Shown: positions 32,953 through 41,449 of the stretch, piece after piece
Layout of the letters: every line of letters starts with the position of its first letter
Position numbering within the stretch: the stretch's first letter is position 1
Virus record (IMG/VR): IMGVR_UViG_3300037189_016115
Location: 1-44,334 of that record
Length of the DNA: 44,334 nucleotides
Reading direction: 5' to 3' (one strand)
Source: a virus
Translations under genes and position numbers: made by a program
Notes under the pieces: generated by a model
The model's input: only the letters and a program-made list of their open reading frames with translations
The model's database searches: none
What the model was told of the DNA's origin: nothing

Positions 32953-34018
32953 CAAAGAAAACATAGAAAAACTGTCGGTGGCTTTAGAAAACCTAACCAC
33001 CAAGACTAATAACATATACTTTTTGGTATATGACACAAAAAACAATCCAAGAGCTTCAGTTAAACATATCTACGATATGGCACTGACACTAAAACAAAAT
33101 GGATATAACGCTAAATTACTTGTTGAAGATAAAACATACACAGGTGTTAATTCTTGGTTAGGTGACACATATAATGAATTAGATGTTGTGACCATTAAGG
33201 ATGACCGAGTTGAAATTAAAATTGAAGATGTAATTGTTGTACCTGAATATTATTCAAATGTTTTGGAATCCATGGCAAACATCAGATGTGTAAAGGTTAT
33301 GTTGGTTCAACAAAAAGAATACATATTTGAGACATTACCAATTGGAAGCAGATGGTCTGATTATGGATTTGACAGAGTGATTACAACCACCGAGTTTTCT
33401 AAGAAATATATTGGTGAGATTTTTAACGAGTCTTTAGTGCACATAATTCCACCAATCATTAGTGACGAATTTAAAGTTAGTGAAAAGAATACAAAACCTA
33501 TCATCGCGATTATGTGTAAAGACAGGTCAACAAATAAAAGAATTATCTCAGAATTTTATATTAGATACCCTCATTTAAGATGGTTGACGTTTAGAGATAT
33601 GGTTAACATGTCCTATCAAGAATTTGCCGATAATTTGAGAGAATGTGTTGTTTCGGTATGGGTTGACGAAGATTCAACTTTCGGGACTTTCCCATTAGAA
33701 TCAATTAAATCAGGTATACCAATTATTGGTAAAATTCCTAAAAATGAACCTGATTGGTTAAGTGAGAACGGGATGTGGACATACGATGAATCAAAAATTG
33801 TGGAGATTCTTGGTACGTATATAAACGCTTGGTTAGAGGGTGTTGAAATTAACGATGATGTTAAACAGAAAATGAAAGATACTCTTTTACCATACGAAAC
33901 TGAAATTACAAAAAATAATATTTTGAATATTTTTGATTCATTCATCAATAAAAGAATTGATGCGATAGAAAAGGCATTAAATAAAATAAAAGAAGAAAAC
34001 AAAGAAGAAATAGCATGA
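32945..34018 (+). CDS. GT-B glycosyltransferase (GT4-like)
   Basis: This 357-residue protein has two Rossmann-type lobes. The N-lobe begins NNIYFLVYDTKNNPRASVKH, then IYDMALTLKQNGYNAKLLVE. The C-lobe has KPIIAIMCKDRSTNKRIISE and the donor-site phrase VSVWVDEDSTFGTFPLESIK followed by SGIPIIGKIP. The 'E-D-x-T-F-G-T-F-P-L-E-S-I-K-S-G-I-P-I-I-G' arrangement is characteristic of GT4-like enzymes. The last 60 residues are helical and Lys/Glu-rich. It overlaps the next gene by ATGA (34015-34018), which suggests coupled synthesis with the GT-A enzyme that follows. Donor sugar and acceptor are unknown. Confidence 0.8.
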   Translation: MNNKENIEKLSVALENLTTKTNNIYFLVYDTKNNPRASVKHIYDMALTLKQNGYNAKLLVEDKTYTGVNSWLGDTYNELDVVTIKDDRVEIKIEDVIVVPEYYSNVLESMANIRCVKVMLVQQKEYIFETLPIGSRWSDYGFDRVITTTEFSKKYIGEIFNESLVHIIPPIISDEFKVSEKNTKPIIAIMCKDRSTNKRIISEFYIRYPHLRWLTFRDMVNMSYQEFADNLRECVVSVWVDEDSTFGTFPLESIKSGIPIIGKIPKNEPDWLSENGMWTYDESKIVEILGTYINAWLEGVEINDDVKQKMKDTLLPYETEITKNNILNIFDSFINKRIDAIEKALNKIKEENKEEIA

Positions 34019-34794
34019 AAGACATATCAATAATTTTACCAATCCACAAATGGGATGAGGAATATGAAATAATGTTTAAAAACGCGTTTAGTTCGGTAGA
34101 ACAATTCTATAATGATGTTAAATTATTTATTGTTGGTCCATCTAATGTCGTTTCTAAAATAAAAATTGACGAGACAAATTTAGAATATCATATTATCGAA
34201 AACACCGGTAATCATGATTTTTGTTCTCAAGTAAACTTAGGAATTGAGAAGTGTGAAACCGAATGGTTTTCAATTTTAGAAGTCGATGATGAATATCATA
34301 AAAATTGGTTGACTTTAGTAAATTCTTATAGAAGAGAAAATCCTGAAGTCAGTGCATTTTTAAGTTTAGTTAAAGACATCAATGTTGAAGGTAACTTTTT
34401 AAGTTATACAAACGAATCAACTTGGGCTTATGGTTTTACAGACAAACAAGGGTTTTTAGATAATGAAGCACTTTTAGAATATCAAAATTTCCAAATCAAT
34501 GGTGGTTTGTACAAAACATCAGTTATTACTGAGTATGGTAAATTAAAATCAAACATTAAATTAACTTTTGGGTATGAATTCTTATTGAGATTAACCCATA
34601 ATAATGTTATTGTAATGACCATTCCAAGATTAGGATATCAACACGTCAATTTTAGAGAAGACTCATTATTTTGGAACTATAAAAATTCCGATGACATGAG
34701 ACTATCTCCCGAAGAAGTTAAATTTTGGTTGGATACTGCGAAAAAAGAATTTTTCTTTAAAAATAATAGAGACATAAACTATGTAGAAAATTAA
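34015..34794 (+). CDS. GT-A glycosyltransferase (GT2-like)
   Basis: The protein (259 residues) opens MKDISIILPIHKWDEEYEIM, the usual GT2 start ('V-S-I-I-L-P'), then KLFIVGPSN and HDFCSQVNLGIEKCETEWFS. The acidic metal-binding motif is SILEVDDEY (the DxD-equivalent VDD), followed by an acceptor-side region NGGLYKTSVITEYGKLK and a FGYEFLLRLTH segment. Inverting GT2 enzymes use nucleotide sugars with a divalent metal. It is coupled to the previous glycosyltransferase by a 4-nt overlap and ends 2 nt before the gp55 gene. The pair may build a short glycan on a phage or host target. Confidence 0.8.
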   Translation: MKDISIILPIHKWDEEYEIMFKNAFSSVEQFYNDVKLFIVGPSNVVSKIKIDETNLEYHIIENTGNHDFCSQVNLGIEKCETEWFSILEVDDEYHKNWLTLVNSYRRENPEVSAFLSLVKDINVEGNFLSYTNESTWAYGFTDKQGFLDNEALLEYQNFQINGGLYKTSVITEYGKLKSNIKLTFGYEFLLRLTHNNVIVMTIPRLGYQHVNFREDSLFWNYKNSDDMRLSPEEVKFWLDTAKKEFFFKNNRDINYVEN

Positions 34795-34796
34795 AT

Positions 34797-35495
34797 ATGC
34801 CGCGTAAACGAACCCAAAAAATTTATTTTGGGGAGGAACAAGAACAAGCGGTTGTAAGATACTTAGAATCCGACTCCGATACTGACAAGAATAAGATATT
34901 CAATGAATATTTAAGAGAACCTCTCACAATAATGGTCGAAAGTATAATTCGACGTTATAAATTGTATAGAAAAGACTTTGAATTCGTAGACATACATGCG
35001 GATACAATGTCATTTCTTATGACTAAGATTAACAAATTCGACCATACAAAAAATCACAAAGCTTATTCTTATTTCGGAACCATCTGTAAAAATTACTTGA
35101 TGGGGGCAATTCAGAAGGATGTTAAAGAAATGAATAGGAATGTGTCGTATGATGACATTTCATCCGATTTAGAGGAGAGTACAGAACACTCCTATTCCAT
35201 AGACGAATATCATATTGATTATAAAGATGTAATCATAAAATTCATAATTGAATTAGAAACGTTTATGGAAGATGAGGATTTAAATGAAAACGAACAAAAA
35301 TTAGGATACGCATTAATTGAAATCTTTAGCAACTTTGAAAAAATCTTCCAAGTTGGTGAGGGTAATAAATTCAATAAGAACTTGATTTTATTATCGTTAC
35401 GTGAGATGACCTCATTATCAACTAAGGAAATACGAATATCTTTAAAAAGATATAAAAAAGTTTATGAAGGTATCATGATTGGATTCATAAATTAA
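34797..35495 (+). CDS. 55: Late-transcription sigma factor, gp55-like
   Basis: This 232-residue protein resembles T4 gp55 (185 residues), the sigma factor that directs host RNA polymerase to late promoters. The region-2-like segment is FNEYLREPLTIMVESIIRRY, then DFEFVDIHADTMSFLMTKIN and KFDHTKNHKAYSYFGTICKN, YLMGAIQKDVKE. The phrase 'K-x-x-A-Y-S-Y-F-x-x-I-x-K-N' is seen in gp55-like factors of T4-type phages. The C-terminal helices could contact the sliding clamp or co-activator. It follows the glycosyltransferases closely and is not preceded by a TATTTATA motif, as expected for a gene expressed before late transcription. The late motif at 35505 follows it at once. Confidence 0.75.
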   Translation: MPRKRTQKIYFGEEQEQAVVRYLESDSDTDKNKIFNEYLREPLTIMVESIIRRYKLYRKDFEFVDIHADTMSFLMTKINKFDHTKNHKAYSYFGTICKNYLMGAIQKDVKEMNRNVSYDDISSDLEESTEHSYSIDEYHIDYKDVIIKFIIELETFMEDEDLNENEQKLGYALIEIFSNFEKIFQVGEGNKFNKNLILLSLREMTSLSTKEIRISLKRYKKVYEGIMIGFIN

Positions 35496-35504
35496 TAATT
35501 TCTC

Positions 35505-35512
35505 TATTTATA
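35505..35512 (+). promoter_or_regulatory. Candidate late promoter motif TATTTATA
   Basis: The coding strand reads TCTCTATTTATATGTTATG, with the octamer 4 nt before the ATG at 35517. It marks the switch from the early/middle operon to the late operon 35517-42842. Confidence 0.55.
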
Positions 35513-35516
35513 TGTT

Positions 35517-35891
35517 ATGAGGGAAAAGAAAAACATTATATCGTTAGATACCGACTCAGCATTAGCATTGATGCAGGAGATTTATAATGATATCGTTGAG
35601 CAGAAAAACACCGCGTCCATGATAACAAAAAAAATGTTAACATTCATGAAGGATGCTGAAGATATGAGTGTGATTGGTCCCGTAATTAAAGAACAACAAA
35701 AAATACTAAACGATTGTACTGAAAAAAAGATTTCGTTAGTTAAGTTACAAAGTGCTCTATTAAAACAAACTCAAGGAAGTGGTCCTAACTCAACTGGTGG
35801 TAAACTACAACTTACAGATGAAGATAGAGTCTTGTTAGAAAAACTGATGAATGATTCAGAAGGTGAATCGTCAGGAATATATAGAGACTAA
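35517..35891 (+). CDS. Small coiled-coil late protein (124 aa), unknown
   Basis: The sequence is helical and charged: SLDTDSALALMQEIYNDIVE, then KQNTASMITKK-type helix, MSVIGPVIKEQQKILNDCTE, and a helix rich in Leu/Lys before a Gly/Ser-rich tail. I recognise no family. Its length, helical nature and position at the start of a late operon would be compatible with a small terminase subunit (gp16) or a scaffold-like protein, but no motif decides this. It shares one base of its stop with the next start (TAATG). Confidence 0.6.
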   Translation: MREKKNIISLDTDSALALMQEIYNDIVEQKNTASMITKKMLTFMKDAEDMSVIGPVIKEQQKILNDCTEKKISLVKLQSALLKQTQGSGPNSTGGKLQLTDEDRVLLEKLMNDSEGESSGIYRD

Positions 35892-37849
35892 TGAGCAATT
35901 CAAAAGAAACGAAAAAAAAACTTCAGTCACAGATTGAAGCAATCAAAAAAATTAACGACGACCCAAAGGGGGCTTCGAATTCCATTGCTGACGCATATCA
36001 AAAAAATATACCTGACCCAAATGAATTATTTTCTAAAAAAAGTGATGATTTAAAAAATAAATTAAAATCTAAAGTAGAAAATAATAAAGACATCTTCAAA
36101 GATTTATTGGACGTTGCTGAACAATTCATTACCAGCAATAAAAAAACAAAAAAAGATACAACCGCAACACAAAAAGACAGTGTTCCCGTAAACGTAGATA
36201 AAAATCTTGTGAAGGGAAAAATAAAAAGGTATGCGGTGTCTTCTGCAAAAACCACTTTAAAATCCGCAAAACAAATTGCAGTAAAACATTTTTCCGAAGC
36301 TCTTTTTATGGGTGATGGTATTTGTGGTAGTCAATCAGTATTCAATATCGATTCTATCACTTTAAAACCAGACGAATTTGATTTTTTAGACATATTCACC
36401 ATTGACCCCGATTCTGATTGTGGTAATTTAATCTATGAAAAGAAATCACCCGATAAGAATAAACAAAAGGCCAATAGAAAATTATATGATTTAATGTCAT
36501 CAGGTGGATTATACACCTATTCATCTAATAATGGTAAAAACCTGTTTACGTCTCAATGGAGTGCATCGACACAACAATTCTTAATTACTGGTTTAACTCA
36601 AGGAACTACAGGTGCAACTAAAGTTCAAGATTTTATCCAAGATTATTATGAATCTTTAGAATTTCCTGATATCGAGGAAATTATAAAAACATCTATGATG
36701 TTAACAATACAAGGTGGGTCAAGTTGTAGTGAATCGAGTAAGTTTACGGTGTCATTAAACAAATCACTAAGACTTATTGATAAGCTATTTAAAGTTTGCG
36801 GTTCAAGTACCCAGAAAGATGAGTTGAAGAACCAAACTCCTGTTGATATGTTTAGTGAAAACGACCAAGACATTGAGTTTTACTTTGATTTTGACGATGT
36901 AGAAGGTATTGATTTAGATGACGAACAAAATAGATTTAGAAGAGTATTGAGATTTAAAGATTGTTACAATTTTGAAGTTCCTGTGGACGATATGCACATC
37001 GAAGATTTCATCTATTTAACAAACAATAAAAATATTGAACAGGCGGTTGATGATGTTTTAGAAAGTGTATCTAAAGATGCATTATCAAAATCAGATTCAT
37101 CATTTGACCTTAGTGCATTCTTGAATAATTTAATAAACAACTTTATTATAAACTTACCAAAAGCTTTGGTGATGTCTATATTGTCCGCCAAAATATTTTT
37201 ACCAATAATAATTCTGTATAAAATATTTAAAACGGGATTAACCAATATCTACTTGAACAGTAAAGAATTGGCTAAGAAATTTTATAAGGCGTTAGGTAAT
37301 ATTATAAAAGATTTATTTTGGTTATTCATAAGAGAGTTTTGGAAATTAATTAAAACTGACCTTTTATCATTTATACAAACAATTGTACAAAGAATCATCA
37401 AAAACAAATATAAAAGATATCTATTAATCATTACTTCATTGATAGTTTTATTAAAAAAATTATTACAAAATGAAATAAATAATTGTTACGATTTATTTCA
37501 AACAATTTTGTCAACAATTAATGCAGCACTTTCCCAAAAAGCACCAATAACAGTCCCCTCAATATTGTTACTATTTTCCGAGTCTCTTCCGGGATTTAGT
37601 CAAGACAGGGCGTTTATGAACATAATGAATAAATTAGAAGCATCAGGTGTACCAACAGGACCCTTGTATGGTGAAAGTAATAAAATAGGTGATTTAGTTA
37701 AATCCATTATAGATGGACATACTGAAGAAAAAGATGCAAACTCTTTTGTAAAAATTGTTCTAAAAGGTGGTGTTTTACCAGGTCCACCACTCGCGGGTGG
37801 TGCGGTTATTCCACCGGGTTTAATTTCTGGTGTAGGAAAAGAATTTTAA
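35891..37849 (+). CDS. Large late protein with hydrophobic helices, unknown virion protein (652 aa)
   Basis: The N-terminal quarter is Lys-rich and helical (KKLQSQIEAIKKINDDPKGA, then LKNKLKSKVENNKDIFKDLL). The middle has Cys residues and beta structure (FMGDGICGSQSVFNIDSITL; GLYTYSSNN; FDFDDVEGIDLDDEQNRF). From about residue 415 to 525 it is strongly hydrophobic and basic by turns: ALVMSILSAKIFLPIIILYK and YLLIITSLIVLLKKLL look like membrane or core helices. The end is Gly/Pro-rich (GGVLPGPPLAGGAVIPPGLI). It lies in the late operon before the spike-like gene. A virion protein that inserts into membrane at DNA entry is possible, but no family was recognised. The gene itself is certain by length and codon use. 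Confidence 0.75.
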   Translation: MSNSKETKKKLQSQIEAIKKINDDPKGASNSIADAYQKNIPDPNELFSKKSDDLKNKLKSKVENNKDIFKDLLDVAEQFITSNKKTKKDTTATQKDSVPVNVDKNLVKGKIKRYAVSSAKTTLKSAKQIAVKHFSEALFMGDGICGSQSVFNIDSITLKPDEFDFLDIFTIDPDSDCGNLIYEKKSPDKNKQKANRKLYDLMSSGGLYTYSSNNGKNLFTSQWSASTQQFLITGLTQGTTGATKVQDFIQDYYESLEFPDIEEIIKTSMMLTIQGGSSCSESSKFTVSLNKSLRLIDKLFKVCGSSTQKDELKNQTPVDMFSENDQDIEFYFDFDDVEGIDLDDEQNRFRRVLRFKDCYNFEVPVDDMHIEDFIYLTNNKNIEQAVDDVLESVSKDALSKSDSSFDLSAFLNNLINNFIINLPKALVMSILSAKIFLPIIILYKIFKTGLTNIYLNSKELAKKFYKALGNIIKDLFWLFIREFWKLIKTDLLSFIQTIVQRIIKNKYKRYLLIITSLIVLLKKLLQNEINNCYDLFQTILSTINAALSQKAPITVPSILLLFSESLPGFSQDRAFMNIMNKLEASGVPTGPLYGESNKIGDLVKSIIDGHTEEKDANSFVKIVLKGGVLPGPPLAGGAVIPPGLISGVGKEF

Positions 37850-37850
37850 A

Positions 37851-38048
37851 ATGGAAATAGAAAAACTTAAAAACATTGTAGAAAACGCTAAGGACAAATC
37901 AAATAAAGATTTATTTGATGCTGAGAATTTTTTGTTTAAACAACACGAAGAACTTAAGTTACACATAATTGAATTGACACGTAAATTAGAGTCAATTGAA
38001 AATTTACATCAAGTAATAATCACTGAAATTGAAAATAGAAAAATGTAA
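37851..38048 (+). CDS. Small coiled-coil protein (65 aa)
   Basis: MEIEKLKNIVENAKDKSNKD leads to LKLHIIELTRKLESIENLHQ, a heptad-like single helix over nearly the whole length. It starts 2 nt after the 652-residue gene and shares one base (TAATG) with the following gene. It could serve as a chaperone or connector for its neighbours, but this is inference from size, helix and position only. Confidence 0.65.
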   Translation: MEIEKLKNIVENAKDKSNKDLFDAENFLFKQHEELKLHIIELTRKLESIENLHQVIITEIENRKM

Positions 38049-39604
38049 TGAAAATAGTTGATATTGGTGTATGTACCGAAAACAATGACCCTAAAGGATT
38101 AGGAAGAATTAGAGTAATAGATTACGATGATTATGTTGGTGGTAAGTCGAATATAAAAGAAGGTATAGAAAAGTGGAGTAAAGACGACCCATTTATCGCA
38201 TCACCATTTTTACCAAACAATATAAATTTTATTCCTGAAGAAAAACAGGCGGTAAAAATAATACGTTATGACACTAAAAAAACAACCGTTAACCAAGAAT
38301 ATATTGCGGGCCCGTTTTCAACTAGATACGATTTTAATTCACAAGTATTTAACACACAAATATCTCAAACATCTTACGGTGTGTCGGTTGAAGATAAAGC
38401 CGATATCATAAAAAATGAACAAGGGACTTTACCTGAAAATTGTAAGGACACACTATCTAAATACAAAGATTATTCTATTAATGGTAAGTATGGTTCTGAT
38501 GCCATCTTTACACAAGATGGTTTAGTATTAAGAGGTGGTAAACTCGTACAAAAAGACATTACAAGTAATCAAAATAAAGAACTTCTAATCAAAGGTTTCC
38601 CAATTGCATCAAATAAAGTTGCAAAACTACATTTAAAGAAATTCGGACCAAAACAATTCATCGTTGATGAAACAAAAATAGAAGAGATTACAGAAAACTC
38701 AAATCTTAAATTCATAATTGAATATGATGTTAATGACTTATCCAACCCAAATTATGTTAATTTTTATGTTTACCAAATAAAACCAAACGTATCAAAAAAA
38801 TATAATTCAAGTAATTTTACTGAATCAACTCAAACCATATCAGGTGAAACAGTTTTTTTGACCGAATCAGGCAATACGTACACTTTTAGAAGTGAGTTAA
38901 ATTCAATCACAGATTATAGTGGTGCAACATTAACAAAAAAGATTCAATTAATTTATCAAGAAATTAGAAATAAATTAAGTACAATACAGAGTAATGGATT
39001 TAGTGGTACGGTATCTTTTAAAATTTTGACGGATTTAATTGTCACTCAAAGTGATTCAAATATCTATCCATTTTTCTTTAGACCAACAGATGAATTTCAA
39101 AATAGAACTGTAACCACAACCGAAGCTGAAAATAGATTAAAAATATTCAACAATGTGAAATTACCGGGTTCAACATCCAAATCTAGTTTAGTGTACAGTA
39201 AAGATAAAGTGAACCCAAATACGAGACAAGTAGAAAAAACGGTAAAGGTATTAAAAACCGATACCTCATCTGTTGAACAAACTTTTGGAAACGTCACCGC
39301 GGATAAAATCTACTTATTATCAACTGAAACCAATTTTACCGATAAAAAAATTGATTTCCCTACACTTAACACATACGAATATGAACAGTCTGATTATATT
39401 GAAAAAATCGACCCCAACACTTATTCGTTAGTTAGGGGGGAAATTCTATTGGATTTTATTGACGCTTTGTACAATACATTTTTTGGTCACGTACATAATA
39501 TCAACGAGCCATATGTAAAATCGGACCCAAATCACACTAAACTAGAATTACTTTATAATAAATTAAGGGAAGAATTGATAAACAAGTCCATTAAAATCAA
39601 CTAA
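38048..39604 (+). CDS. Probable baseplate spike/hub protein with gp5-like OB fold
   Basis: The N-terminal 110 residues resemble the OB-fold start of tail-spike hub proteins (T4 gp5, gpV): MKIVDIGVCTENNDPKGLGR, IRVIDYD, then WSKDDPFIASPFLPNNINFI, PEEKQAVKIIRYD. The pattern 'G-R-I-R-V', 'D-P-F-I-A-S-P-F-L-P' and 'P-E-E-K-Q-A-V-K-I' matches the OB strand order. The end has FGHVHNINEPYVKSDPNHTK, like C-terminal His-rich segments of spike proteins. The middle (about 120-480) is an unrecognised beta-rich region. No lysozyme domain is seen, unlike T4 gp5. At 518 residues its length is similar to gp5 (575). It is upstream of a second virion gene. Position and pattern support the call, which stays moderate. 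Confidence 0.5.
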   Translation: MKIVDIGVCTENNDPKGLGRIRVIDYDDYVGGKSNIKEGIEKWSKDDPFIASPFLPNNINFIPEEKQAVKIIRYDTKKTTVNQEYIAGPFSTRYDFNSQVFNTQISQTSYGVSVEDKADIIKNEQGTLPENCKDTLSKYKDYSINGKYGSDAIFTQDGLVLRGGKLVQKDITSNQNKELLIKGFPIASNKVAKLHLKKFGPKQFIVDETKIEEITENSNLKFIIEYDVNDLSNPNYVNFYVYQIKPNVSKKYNSSNFTESTQTISGETVFLTESGNTYTFRSELNSITDYSGATLTKKIQLIYQEIRNKLSTIQSNGFSGTVSFKILTDLIVTQSDSNIYPFFFRPTDEFQNRTVTTTEAENRLKIFNNVKLPGSTSKSSLVYSKDKVNPNTRQVEKTVKVLKTDTSSVEQTFGNVTADKIYLLSTETNFTDKKIDFPTLNTYEYEQSDYIEKIDPNTYSLVRGEILLDFIDALYNTFFGHVHNINEPYVKSDPNHTKLELLYNKLREELINKSIKIN

Positions 39605-39609
39605 AATGA

Positions 39610-39617
39610 TATTTATA
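39610..39617 (+). promoter_or_regulatory. Candidate late promoter motif TATTTATA
   Basis: The coding strand reads TGATATTTATATTATAAAAG, 12 nt before the ATG at 39630. It gives the 457-residue structural gene its own start inside the late operon. Confidence 0.55.
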
Positions 39618-39629
39618 TTATAAAAGGTA

Positions 39630-41003
39630 ATGTCATACTATCGCTCATATTTCTCTAAAAATAACACTATCATTGAAAATAGTAGAGTTAACACTGCAAA
39701 AAACCCAACAACAGAAATCTTTTATGGTGATGGATATTCAAGATTTATCTTTAAAGTTGATTTTAGTGATTTACAAAGTAAGGTAAATAATGGTGATTTG
39801 GTAATTACATCAGGAGCAACACATCATTTAAAAATGACCAATACGGTAATCGGGGACCCTAAATTGATAGGAGACAGTAAATCTAACGGAAAATACCGTG
39901 CAACATCATTCGATTTAATTCTTTTTACCGTACCACAATCATGGGATGAGGGTGTAGGTTATGATTACGAGTTCACCTCTTACGATGATAGTTTGGGTAA
40001 TAAAATATACGATACTCGAGCATCAAACTGGTACGATAGAACAACGACTTCAGGTTGGACGAATCCGGGAATTTACACAGGTGCCACAATATTACAAACA
40101 ATACATTTTGACAATGGTAATGAAGATATTGATGTAAACATCACTAACTACGTTAACGGTGTTATTGTTTCAGGTAACACCGACCATGGATTAGGTTTGG
40201 CATTCACATCTGCATTCGAGTCGATAACCACCGGAGAGACACAACAATCAGTTGCGTTCTTCTCAAAATACACACAAACTTTTTTTGAACCATTTGTTGA
40301 ATCGGTATTTGATGATAGAATAGATGACAATAGACATAATTTCATTGAAGAAAGATATAATAATCTATACCTATACGTTACTAAAGGTTCCAATTTTTAT
40401 AATTTAGATAGTAACCCTACGGTTGATATTTTAAACTCAAGTAGTGTTGCAATTTCGGGTTTAACGGGTCTAACCACCACAAGAGTTAAAAAAGGTGTGT
40501 ATAAAGTTAGATTTGGTTTGACAGGTCAGTTATGTGACGGTAAAAGATTCTTCTATGATAGATGGAAAGGTTTATCCTTGGATGGAATATCAATAAGTAA
40601 TGTGACTCAGAAATTTGTACCCAAACCGTTCACATCGGGTTATAGTATTGGTACAAACCCAACAGAAACACAAAACTATAAGATTCAATTCTCCGGTATA
40701 AAACAAAATGAAAAAATTATCAGAGGTGAATTGAAAAAGATTGTACTTTATTTAAAATCAATCGAACAATCAAGAACTATATTATTCGACGATGTCTATT
40801 ATAGAATTTTCATAAAAGAAGGTAAAACAAATGTAATAGTCTATGATTGGACTAAAACCGATGTAACCAATGAAAATTCATTCTACTTAGACACTTCTTA
40901 TTTAATACCAAGAGAGTACTTTATTGAATTTAAAGCTAAAACGTACACTGAAGAGATATTTTATAATGATTACATCAAATTTGAAATATTATCAGAAAAA
41001 TAA
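39630..41003 (+). CDS. Virion structural protein, beta-rich (457 aa)
   Basis: The protein begins MSYYRSYFSKNNTIIENSRV and then has GDGYSRFIFKVDFSDLQSKV and HHLKMTNTVIGD, a layout like the N-terminal jelly-roll modules (CBM96 / DNRLRE-type) in phage appendage proteins ('x-x-x-x-SR-x-L-I-K-F-D-L-S'). Later WDEGVGYDYEFTSYDD and ASNWYDRTTTSGWTNPGIY continue this pattern. The C-terminal half is made of two or three Ig-like repeats (EERYNNLYLYVTKG; YKVRFGLTGQLCDGKRFFYD; YIKFEILSEK). It has a late motif upstream and follows the spike-like gene. A tail- or head-decoration role is likely; the function is not established. Confidence 0.65.
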   Translation: MSYYRSYFSKNNTIIENSRVNTAKNPTTEIFYGDGYSRFIFKVDFSDLQSKVNNGDLVITSGATHHLKMTNTVIGDPKLIGDSKSNGKYRATSFDLILFTVPQSWDEGVGYDYEFTSYDDSLGNKIYDTRASNWYDRTTTSGWTNPGIYTGATILQTIHFDNGNEDIDVNITNYVNGVIVSGNTDHGLGLAFTSAFESITTGETQQSVAFFSKYTQTFFEPFVESVFDDRIDDNRHNFIEERYNNLYLYVTKGSNFYNLDSNPTVDILNSSSVAISGLTGLTTTRVKKGVYKVRFGLTGQLCDGKRFFYDRWKGLSLDGISISNVTQKFVPKPFTSGYSIGTNPTETQNYKIQFSGIKQNEKIIRGELKKIVLYLKSIEQSRTILFDDVYYRIFIKEGKTNVIVYDWTKTDVTNENSFYLDTSYLIPREYFIEFKAKTYTEEIFYNDYIKFEILSEK

Positions 41004-41017
41004 AAATATTTAATATT

Positions 41018-41449
41018 ATGGACAACTTAGACGGAATTATCAAAATGCAATTAAGTAACTACAAAGATGAAAAAGTTACTGAAAATTATATGTTCTTTAG
41101 TAACTTAAAACAGTTACATAGACAATGTCAAATGTTATTGGAATTAGACCCCTCAGTCGTTGAATCTATTATACAAAATGGACACGATTGGGCAGATGAC
41201 CACATAGCGGTGGCTAAAGAAAATGTCGACCAAGTTTTTGATTTTATGATGAACACCACAAAAGAATCAATAAACGAGGCCAAATCTAATAAATTGTGTG
41301 CTAGAGGTGTCTCTGCATCTAAATCAAAATTCAAAGTTTACCCAAGCGCTTATGCCAATGGATATGCTGTACAAGTCTGTAAAGGTAAAATAAAAGGTCT
41401 TGATGGAACAAAAAAATGTTCGGGTTCATATTGTAGTGGTAAAAAATAA
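41018..41449 (+). CDS. Conserved small phage protein with YPSAYANGYAVQVC module (143 aa)
   Basis: The N-terminal 85 residues are helical (FFSNLKQLHRQCQMLLELDP; IIQNGHDWADDHIAVAKENV). The C-terminal 45 residues carry a distinctive Cys/Lys-rich module LCARGVSASKSKFKVYPSAY, then ANGYAVQVCKGKIKG. I recall this 'A-R-G-x-x-A-x-x-K-F-K-V-Y-P-S-A-Y-A-N' element in proteins of T4-like phages encoded near head genes; its function is unknown. Cys residues in the tail (KKCSGSYCSGKK) could bind metal. The stop shares one base with the start of the next gene (TAATG), so they are co-translated. Confidence 0.65.
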   Translation: MDNLDGIIKMQLSNYKDEKVTENYMFFSNLKQLHRQCQMLLELDPSVVESIIQNGHDWADDHIAVAKENVDQVFDFMMNTTKESINEAKSNKLCARGVSASKSKFKVYPSAYANGYAVQVCKGKIKGLDGTKKCSGSYCSGKK

